From Aquimarina sp. Aq78 (lineage in GTDB: Bacteria > Bacteroidota > Bacteroidia > Flavobacteriales > Flavobacteriaceae): a stretch of DNA of 64,000 nucleotides. Positions 6,436-13,121 of the stretch are shown here, piece by piece; the first letter of the stretch is position 1; each line of letters opens with the position of its first letter. Location of the stretch: positions 1 to 64,000 of the forward strand of contig NZ_OMKA01000032.1 of the NCBI RefSeq assembly GCF_900299525.1, read 5' to 3'. The translations under genes and the position numbers were made by a program. The notes beneath the pieces are model-generated. The model was not told the origin of the DNA and searched no databases. It saw nothing but the letters and a program-made list of their open reading frames with translations.

Positions 6436-7565
6436 ATTTTATCAAGTAAGAAACTTATGTCATCCTCGGACCCCATAGTTACTCGTGCCCAATTCGATTT
6501 CGTTGGCCAACCACCGGCAAGCAAAATTTTATTTTTCAACATAAGTTCTTTGTAAGCTTTAAAGTTTTTAACATCAAAATATACGAAGTTAGCTTCACTG
6601 CTAATGTAATTCAACCCAAGTTTTTCAAGTTCATTGTAAAATGCATTTCGTATTTTGATATTGTTATTCTTTGATGTTTCCAGGAATACATCATCTTTTA
6701 ATGAAGTAATTGCGGATGCAACGCTAAGTGAATTAGGCATGTTACCAGGAAATCCTAAAGTGAATTTTTTCTCCATTTCTGTTATAAGTGATTCTGGACC
6801 TAACATAAAACCAATTCGTAAACCCGCTAAACCATATATCTTAGAGAAAGTACGAGTAACAAGAACATTTTTTCCTTCTGCAATAAGAGGTACCATTGAT
6901 TTATTTCGCCAGGAGTTCATAAAATGAATGTAAGCCTCATCAACAAGTACGGTAGTCTTATCAGATACAAGCCTGCAAAACGATTTTAATCTTTCGGTTT
7001 CTATGACACTTCCTGTTGGGTTATTAGGATTGCAGAGCGTTAAAAGACTTGTTTTAGAACTAATTCTGGATTCCATTTCTGTCAAATTCATTTTAAAATC
7101 TGAATCTACTTCAACTGGTGTGACTTTTGCTCCAATCTTTCTGGCAAAAAGTCCAACTACGTCAAATGTTGGACTGGGAACAATTATTTGTTCCCCTTTA
7201 CTTCCAAAATGAGTTGCTGCCCATATTAAAGGTTCAAAAGATCCATGCCCCAGTAGTACATTCTCGGGCTTCAACCCCTCTTGCTTTGCTATCAATTGTT
7301 TTAAGGCCTTCGCATCATATTCATAAAAAGTTGAGTATCGATTGCTACGAAATATAACTTGCTTGATTATATTTTCTACATTTTTGCTCGGACCAAGATG
7401 ATTTTCATTGTAAAGTAACCTTCTTACAGCACTTTTGTTATTATTGTCTTTTTTTCTATAATAGTCTCCGTTATTTTCAGAAAAAACATCCAAGGGAAAT
7501 AGACTTAAACCTGCAGATGTTGCCAAAGAGTTTTTTAACCATTGTCTTCTATTTATTGTATCCAT
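6414..7565 (-). CDS. exported PLP-dependent aminotransferase, HisC-like
   Basis: A 383-residue class I/II aminotransferase most like histidinol-phosphate aminotransferases. Visible landmarks are LLYNENHLGPS near the start, LGHGSFEPL, the CNPNNPTGS turn, VDEAYIHF with the cofactor-contacting Asp/Tyr, and TFSKIYGLAGLRIGF with the Schiff-base Lys at about residue 242. The N-terminus MDTINRRQWLKNS is a twin-arginine (Tat) type signal with a hydrophobic run to about residue 29, so it is probably exported folded with PLP. It is not in a his operon. Its role is therefore probably peripheral, for example on amino-acid or modified substrates in the periplasm. The divergent neighbour is an AraC regulator on the same strand upstream. 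Confidence 0.8.
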   Translation of the reverse strand: MDTINRRQWLKNSLATSAGLSLFPLDVFSENNGDYYRKKDNNNKSAVRRLLYNENHLGPSKNVENIIKQVIFRSNRYSTFYEYDAKALKQLIAKQEGLKPENVLLGHGSFEPLIWAATHFGSKGEQIIVPSPTFDVVGLFARKIGAKVTPVEVDSDFKMNLTEMESRISSKTSLLTLCNPNNPTGSVIETERLKSFCRLVSDKTTVLVDEAYIHFMNSWRNKSMVPLIAEGKNVLVTRTFSKIYGLAGLRIGFMLGPESLITEMEKKFTLGFPGNMPNSLSVASAITSLKDDVFLETSKNNNIKIRNAFYNELEKLGLNYISSEANFVYFDVKNFKAYKELMLKNKILLAGGWPTKSNWARVTMGSEDDISFLLDKMKGKKWS

Positions 7566-7644
7566 AATTTTAAAGTTTTTTCTAAATCAACTAAAAATTA
7601 GGCATACTGTCTATCGAATTCATGAATCCAATAGAGATTTAATA

Positions 7645-8679
7645 TTAGGAAACTATTCGGGTAATATTTTTTAATCGATATTCAGATGGTGTAGATTTTG
7701 TAAATGACTTGAATGCTACGTTAAAAGAAGAAAGGCTGTTGAAACCTGAATCTAAAGCAATAGCTAGAATTTTTGTGTTTGGATGACTGGTACTTAGGAA
7801 CTCTTTTGCCTTTTTTATTCTATATTCATTGATGAAACTTGCAAAATTCTTGTTGGCGTGTTTATTTATTATCATAGAAATATCTCTAGGAGATAAATTA
7901 AGTCTGGAAGATAAAGATGCTAATTTTAAATTAGGATCTAAATAAAGATTATCTTCCTCTATTAACTTTCTTATCCGGTTTAGGTGGACTTCACCATCTT
8001 CTATAGTAATATTCGAATTAAGATATTTTTCTTTATAGTTTTTGTCAAATATTCCTTTTCTATCGAAAGCTAAAAAAAGAATGATAAACATTAGAATTGA
8101 GAATGCAACTACACCAGCAGAATAGACAGGAATTAACTTAATAAATATTAAAGCATAAACTACCCACACCAGACAAAGAGCCAAAACCAATAGAATATAC
8201 CATTCCCTCACTTTTTTATTAACTGTAATTTGTCGTTTCTGAGAGATAAACAGACTTGCAATTACATAAGAAAATGAATGCACTAAGATGAAACTATAAC
8301 TCAATTTCCAAAAATTACTATTAATTTCATTAGGGATATCATCACAAAAAATAACATAAATAAAACTAGGAATAAAATGAAATATTACTGACTTCAATTG
8401 AATTCTTGTTTTAATGAAGAGTGAACATCCATAGATATATAATAAAGGACCGACTGCTAAATTCGCTGCTAGGCCTAGATTCTTAATGAAAACAGGAAGC
8501 TCTATATAATTATAAAAAACGGATTTGGTAATCCTTAACGTTAGCACGATAAGTAATATTCCTAATATTGTGTTCTGGACTTTTTTAATTCTAAGTAAAT
8601 AAATTCCAAAGAACAAACTTATTCCAAGTCCAATACCACTTATAATTGCTATTAATAATTTGATTATCATATTTTTCAA
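7645..8679 (-). CDS. membrane-anchored AraC family regulator
   Basis: A 344-residue protein with about seven hydrophobic segments between residues 1 and 210 and a C-terminal AraC DNA-binding domain (about residues 245-340). The two helix-turn-helix parts are visible: LKLASLSSRLNLSPRDISMI and NTKILAIALDSGFNSLSSFN, then FKSFTKSTPSEYR. This 7TM-AraC architecture is common in Bacteroidota and is presumed to sense an extracytoplasmic or membrane signal. It lies upstream of the aminotransferase, 79 nt away, and may control it. The non-coding 22-bp dyad array lies upstream of its start. Confidence 0.85.
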   Translation of the reverse strand: MKNMIIKLLIAIISGIGLGISLFFGIYLLRIKKVQNTILGILLIVLTLRITKSVFYNYIELPVFIKNLGLAANLAVGPLLYIYGCSLFIKTRIQLKSVIFHFIPSFIYVIFCDDIPNEINSNFWKLSYSFILVHSFSYVIASLFISQKRQITVNKKVREWYILLVLALCLVWVVYALIFIKLIPVYSAGVVAFSILMFIILFLAFDRKGIFDKNYKEKYLNSNITIEDGEVHLNRIRKLIEEDNLYLDPNLKLASLSSRLNLSPRDISMIINKHANKNFASFINEYRIKKAKEFLSTSHPNTKILAIALDSGFNSLSSFNVAFKSFTKSTPSEYRLKNITRIVS

Positions 8680-8846
8680 AAGCTATCCTTAAAGATAAAC
8701 TTATCAGGCCACAAAAATTGAATTTTACTGTTGTTTTTTGCCTTTTGTTAAGACTAGTATATTAATTCCATTTCTACTTTATTTTATTAAGATACTTTTA
8801 ATAAAAAGCAGTGGCAGCACACCTTTTTACTTTAAAAACACTCAAA
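8680..8846. other. intergenic upstream of the AraC gene
   Basis: AT-rich sequence between the AraC start and the dyad array. One ACTT (8829) falls in 22-bp phase with the array, which may extend weakly into it. No gene is seen here, nor in 9089-9209 on the mnmE side of the array. Confidence 0.4.
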
Positions 8847-9088
8847 ACCCACTTATAGAAGTGGGATAGGGTACTTATATAAGTACCCTATCCTATGGTT
8901 TATGTCTATAGGGGGTACTTAGTGTAGTGGGTATGCTATAGTGAATACGCGGCTTGGGGTACTTCAAAGATAGGCTGGGGGTACTTCGATTAGAGGTGAT
9001 CCCTGTGTTGAACAGAAGTGTGGCCTGTGTTAAACATAGGACATACCTGTCTTTGCACTAGGGAGGGGGTACTTACGAAGTACCCTTT
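8847..9088. repeat. array of eleven degenerate 22-bp dyad repeats
   Basis: GGGTACTT occurs at 8869, 8913, 8957, 8979 and 9067, with steps of 44, 44, 22 and 88, all multiples of 22. The intermediate 22-bp windows hold a second related form: CCTGTGTT at 9002 and 9024 and CCTGTCTT at 9046. The left-most unit (ACTTATAGAAGT at 8851) is also in phase with ACTTATATAAGT at 8873. Several units are inverted repeats: 8864-8893 is a perfect 30-bp palindrome, 9067-9085 pairs GGGTACTT with AAGTACCC, and 9024-9040 pairs CCTGTGTT with AACATAGG allowing one wobble. A 22-bp period is not a multiple of three, so it is not coding. Function unknown. Confidence 0.8.
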
Positions 9089-9209
9089 CGATGATTATGG
9101 TGTGCTAATTTTTTAACAAATAAGAGGTGTCTATAGTTAGAAAGAGCATGATTAAAAAAACACATTTATAATATCTTTGACTGCGTAGCTCAAAGCAGTG
9201 TATCTTCGA

Positions 9210-10601
9210 TTATTTCCCGATACAGAAATTAGCAAAGATATTACCCAGCAGATCATCACTGGTAATTTCTCCTGTAATTTCACCAAAATGATATAACGCC
9301 TGACGAATATCGATCGCCATTAGATCTCCAGAAAGCCCAGTGTCTAATCCGTATTGTACTTTCTGTATTTCTTCTAAAGCTTTTAATAAAGCATCATAGT
9401 GACGAGAGTTGGTAACAATAGTCTCATTATTACGTAAAGCACCAGTGTTTACAAACTCAAGAAGTTTAGCTTGCAAGGCTTCAACACCAGTATTTTGTTT
9501 TGCTGAAAGCAGGTGGATATTTTCAATTTCAGATGTCAGAGTTGAAATTTGATTATCATCAAGTTTGTCTACTTTATTAGCCACAATAATTAGTGGTTTT
9601 TGTGGGTACTTATTTTTTATCTTTCCTATTTCTGTTTTCAGTTCTAAAATACGATCAATAGTTAGTAGAGAACTATCAACTAAATAGATAACTACCTGTG
9701 CTTGTTCAATTTTTTCAAATGTCTTTTGAATACCGATACTTTCTACTACATCTTTGGTTTCTCGTATCCCGGCAGTGTCTATAAACCTAAAACCTATTCC
9801 GCCAATATTAATTTCATCTTCTATAGTATCACGAGTCGTTCCTGCAATATCAGACACGATAGCTCTTTCTTCATTTAGTAATGCATTAAGCAAAGTAGAT
9901 TTTCCAACATTTGGCTCTCCAACAATAGCTACCGGAATCCCATTTTTGATAACATTACCAACAGCAAAAGAATCGATAAGACGTTTTAAAACGTTTATAA
10001 TTCTGGCGATTAGATCCTTAAACTGAGTGCGATCTGCAAATTCTACATCTTCTTCGGCAAAATCTAACTCTAGTTCTATTAAGGAAGCAAAATTAAGGAG
10101 TTCATCTCTTAATTTTTGAATCTCATTAGAAAAACCACCTCGCATTTGTTGCATTGCGATTTGATGAGAAGCTTCAGAATCAGACGCGATAAGATCGGCC
10201 ACAGCTTCGGCTTGAGAAAGATCTAGTTTTCCATTAATAAATGCACGTAGTGTAAACTCTCCGGCATTAGCCATTCTACATCCTTCCCGTAGTAATAATT
10301 GAATAATTTCCTGTTGGATATATACAGAACCGTGACAAGAAATCTCTATTGTGGGTTCTCCGGTATATGAATTAGAGTCCTTAAAAATAGAAACCAAAAC
10401 TTCATCAAGCGTTCTATTCTGATCAACAATATGCCCCAAATGGATAGTATGACTTTTTTGAGCACTTAATTCTTTTCCGCTAATAGATTGAAATAGAGGA
10501 GAACAGATAGTGATAGCCTCTTTTCCAGAGACACGAATGACAGCTATAGCCCCCGCTCCTGATGGGGTTGCTAATGCTACTATGGTATCCTGTGCGATCA
10601 T
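9210..10601 (-). CDS. mnmE: tRNA modification GTPase MnmE
   Basis: A 463-residue MnmE (TrmE). With MnmG it installs the 5-carboxymethylaminomethyl group on wobble uridine of certain tRNAs. The N-terminal formyl-THF-binding domain begins DTIVALATPSGAGAIAVIR. The G domain shows GEPNVGKSTLLNALL, the switch residues GTTRD, DTAGIRET and NKVD. The C-terminus ends in the family's essential FCIGK motif (Cys-x-Gly-Lys). Length and domain order are normal. A fragment of its 5' part is duplicated at 12811-12857. It is monocistronic, with a promoter at 10621. Confidence 0.98.
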   Translation of the reverse strand: MIAQDTIVALATPSGAGAIAVIRVSGKEAITICSPLFQSISGKELSAQKSHTIHLGHIVDQNRTLDEVLVSIFKDSNSYTGEPTIEISCHGSVYIQQEIIQLLLREGCRMANAGEFTLRAFINGKLDLSQAEAVADLIASDSEASHQIAMQQMRGGFSNEIQKLRDELLNFASLIELELDFAEEDVEFADRTQFKDLIARIINVLKRLIDSFAVGNVIKNGIPVAIVGEPNVGKSTLLNALLNEERAIVSDIAGTTRDTIEDEINIGGIGFRFIDTAGIRETKDVVESIGIQKTFEKIEQAQVVIYLVDSSLLTIDRILELKTEIGKIKNKYPQKPLIIVANKVDKLDDNQISTLTSEIENIHLLSAKQNTGVEALQAKLLEFVNTGALRNNETIVTNSRHYDALLKALEEIQKVQYGLDTGLSGDLMAIDIRQALYHFGEITGEITSDDLLGNIFANFCIGK

Positions 10602-10620
10602 ATGTTTTATCTATAAAATG

Positions 10621-10628
10621 CAAAAATA
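10621..10628 (-). promoter_or_regulatory. -7 element of mnmE
   Basis: TATTTTTG on the minus strand matches the Bacteroidota TAnnTTTG -7 consensus and lies about 20 nt before the mnmE start codon. Confidence 0.5.
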
Positions 10629-10639
10629 GGCATTAATAA

Positions 10640-10905
10640 ATATTTTTTAAATTTTGGTTGCCAAACTTTTTTGAAGAGTTGTTTTTCTTTTCTAACTTGC
10701 AGTAGGAAGAAGAAAATACTTCAGTATTAACCAACTTACTCCCTTCGGAAAAAAAAAGAATAAGAGAAAATCGCTGGTTTTTGATTGATTAAAAATTAGA
10801 TGACCAGTTAGTGGAATACAATTTTGTAGCAACTAATGATGCTACAAGAGTTTTTGTACTAACTAAATTTAATATCTAACCTAATAATTTTTAATCTTAA
10901 TTCCT
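10640..10905 (+). promoter_or_regulatory. long duplicated 5' leader of protease gene 1
   Basis: About 260 nt before the start codon recur almost unchanged before the second protease (12855-13121). Conserved items are the CCCTTCGG-A tract, a CTGGT/ACCAG pairing and the hairpin TTGTAGCA-8nt-TGCTACAA (10824-10847). In the second copy one arm changes C to T and keeps a G-U pair, which hints that the RNA structure matters. No -7 element could be chosen with confidence. Confidence 0.5.
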
Positions 10906-12684
10906 ATGAATTCAAACAACACAAACTCAGTTCACATTAATTATCGGCACTCGATACATCGAGCATGTATGCTGTTATGCATCATTTTTATGCTGATACC
11001 ATTTATTAATTTTGCTCAAGATGAACTGCCACGACATTATACAAAGTATAATATGGAAATAAAACCTGATGGCAATCAAAGTAAAAGCAACTCACAGGTT
11101 ATTACACAAACCATATCAGAAAAAGGAGCTTCCTGGTTGCGTTTGTTTCTTAAAGATGTAAACCTTGGAAACAAGAGTACATTAACCATTACATCGACAT
11201 TAGACGGGGCTACACAAATATTAACATCCAAGACCATCAAGGACTGGAAAAATACCACAGCCTATTTTAATGGTGATAAAATAACTTTAGAGTTAACTGT
11301 AGCACCTGGAGAAAGTGCTATTGGACTGACTATTGCAGAGTTGGGAGTTGGTGAAAATGATCCAGGGTCAAAATCTCAATGTGGTTCAACAGATGATAGA
11401 GTAGACTCAACCGATAATGCAATCGGACGAATAGTTCCTATTGGTTGTACAGGTTGGATTATTACCAATGGTAAATTAGTTACTGCAGGGCACTGTGTAG
11501 GAAGCAGAGCGCAACTTATAGAATTTAATGTACCTAAATCTAATCCAGACCGTACGATTGTACATCCTGGGCCAGAAGATCAGTATCCAATAGGTAATTT
11601 TGTTACCAATTATGTTAGAGGAAGACCCGAAACAGACTGGGCTGTGTTTACCGCTAGTGCAAATTCGCAAACAGGACAAACACCTATCCAGGCACAAGGA
11701 AAATCATTTAATGTAGTACAAAGTGCTCCTGGAAATAATATAACAATAACAGGGTTTGGTACAGATACAGGTGTTGATAACCAAACACAGCAAACGCATA
11801 CTGGGCCATTATCATCTGTTAATAATACATTTGTGAGATATAGAACAGATACGACTGGAGGAAACTCAGGAAGTCCTATTATTGACACCGCAACAGGAAA
11901 TGCAGTAGGAGTTCATGCTTATGGAGGATGTTTTGGATCTGGAGGTTCTAATTATGGAGAAAGAGCTACAATACCTGATTTTTGGGATGCAATGGGGCTA
12001 GGAGGAACTTCACAAACTGGTCCATTTTATATTCAGAGTCCTGATGTTGGTAGAAGATTGCAAGCCACTGCAACTGTTCTAAGACACAGACCTACTACAA
12101 ATGCCGGTAATTGGGTGCAATGGTATAAAATCGATGCAGGTAATAATAGATATTACTTAAAAAATAAAAAAAATAATAAGTACATTCAGAGAACTTCTAG
12201 TAACGCACTAAATATGGTTACTAACCAAAGTAATGCTACTAAATTCTTTACAACCAATGTAAGCAATGGTTTTGGTAACATAAGAGTAGATGGCTCTAAC
12301 CAAAATATTAGAAGAAACAATAGAAACGGACAGAATAATGACATAAGCTGTTCTACAGTAACTACAGTAGGTAGCTTTACTAAATGGAAATTTATAAATG
12401 TTAGTTCTTCATTAATAGCTGAATCTGGGCAATCAGAAGCCGTTGAAAATATTAATACTTTTAGTATGTATCCTAATCCAGCGAATGATATTGTTACCCT
12501 AAAAGGAATTTCTGACGGATCTAGTATAAGTATTTATTCACTTACTGGTCAAAAAATTAAAGAAGTTGTTTCTACTGGTACAAATCAAGATGTCAATGTT
12601 AGCAAATTAAGCAGAGGTATCTATATGGTTAGAATAGTAGCTTCTAATGAAATAGTTAAATTACAAAAATTAGTCATTAAGTAA
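10906..12684 (+). CDS. T9SS-secreted trypsin-like serine protease with beta-trefoil-like domain
   Basis: A 592-residue secreted protease. It has a signal peptide (hydrophobic run about residues 21-36, cleaved near NFA-Q), a pro-region of about 120 residues, and a trypsin-like catalytic domain with His196 in TAGHC, Asp244 in DWAVF and Ser321 in GGNSGSP. Residues about 385-510 form a region with repeated short strands (FYIQSP, RYYLKNKKNNKYIQR, FGNIRVDG, WKFINVS), like a fascin/ricin-type beta-trefoil. The C-terminal 75 residues (FSMYPNPANDIVTL ... GIYMVRI) are a T9SS type A sorting domain. It is the upstream member of a tandem duplicate pair; its catalytic part is nearly identical to that at 13122 while the C-terminal half is unrelated. 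The trefoil call is moderate, the protease and sorting calls are strong. Confidence 0.9.
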   Translation: MNSNNTNSVHINYRHSIHRACMLLCIIFMLIPFINFAQDELPRHYTKYNMEIKPDGNQSKSNSQVITQTISEKGASWLRLFLKDVNLGNKSTLTITSTLDGATQILTSKTIKDWKNTTAYFNGDKITLELTVAPGESAIGLTIAELGVGENDPGSKSQCGSTDDRVDSTDNAIGRIVPIGCTGWIITNGKLVTAGHCVGSRAQLIEFNVPKSNPDRTIVHPGPEDQYPIGNFVTNYVRGRPETDWAVFTASANSQTGQTPIQAQGKSFNVVQSAPGNNITITGFGTDTGVDNQTQQTHTGPLSSVNNTFVRYRTDTTGGNSGSPIIDTATGNAVGVHAYGGCFGSGGSNYGERATIPDFWDAMGLGGTSQTGPFYIQSPDVGRRLQATATVLRHRPTTNAGNWVQWYKIDAGNNRYYLKNKKNNKYIQRTSSNALNMVTNQSNATKFFTTNVSNGFGNIRVDGSNQNIRRNNRNGQNNDISCSTVTTVGSFTKWKFINVSSSLIAESGQSEAVENINTFSMYPNPANDIVTLKGISDGSSISIYSLTGQKIKEVVSTGTNQDVNVSKLSRGIYMVRIVASNEIVKLQKLVIK

Positions 12685-12750
12685 ACAGAAAAATTAATAA
12701 TAGACTAATCAATAAAACAAACAATAGATATTAAATTTAGTTTTTAAAGT

Positions 12751-12783
12751 AAAGCATCTCAGAATCTTTTCTGGGATGCTTTT
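12751..12783 (+). terminator. Rho-independent terminator of protease gene 1
   Basis: AAAGCATC and GATGCTTT pair, with an inner TCAG/CTGG pairing, and a T run follows. Confidence 0.8.
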
Positions 12784-12810
12784 ATAATAGTATCTTTTTG
12801 ATATTGTTAA

Positions 12811-12857
12811 GTAGAGTAAACTCTTCAGCATTAGTCATTCTATATTCTTTCCATAGT
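12811..12857 (-). pseudogene. mnmE fragment left by the duplication
   Basis: These 47 bp align without gaps to 10247-10293 inside mnmE (GTAAACTC, CAGCATTAG/CGGCATTAG, CATTCTA). The sequence then jumps directly into the intergenic sequence that in the original starts near 10644. About 350 bp (the 5' end of mnmE and its start) are therefore missing from the copy. The fragment marks the left end of the duplicated segment. Confidence 0.75.
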
Positions 12858-13121
12858 ATTTTAAATTTTGGTCGCATACTTTTTTGAAGAGTTGTTTTTC
12901 TTTTCTATCTTGTAGCAGGAAGAAGAAAAAATACTTACAGTATTAACCAACTTATTCCCTTCGGAAAAAAAAGAATAAGAGAAAACCGCTGGTTTTTGAT
13001 TGATTAAAAATTGGATGACCAGTTAGTGGAATACAATTTTGTAGCAACAAATGATGTTACAAGAGTTTTTGTACTAACTAAATTTAATGTCTAATCTAAT
13101 AATTTTTTTAATCTTATTCTT
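12858..13121 (+). promoter_or_regulatory. duplicated 5' leader of protease gene 2
   Basis: This segment repeats 10644-10905 at an offset of about 2,215 bp with scattered substitutions and small indels. It keeps the TTGTAGCA hairpin with a compensating G-U pair. It carries no gene. Confidence 0.55.

Noticed and set aside
8847-9088. The 22-bp array as a CRISPR
   Set aside because: The units are degenerate along their whole length, there are no unique spacers between constant repeats, and no cas gene is present in the window.
8847-9088. The 22-bp array as the chromosomal origin, given mnmE beside it and dnaN in the window
   Set aside because: No DnaA-box cluster (TTATNCACA) or AT-rich unwinding region was recognised there, and dnaN is 37 kb away with no dnaA. 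Kept only as an iteron-like possibility.
11610-11888. Minus-strand frames inside the protease, gltB and other large genes
   Set aside because: They mirror conserved plus-strand coding sequence and have no ribosome binding site or family features.
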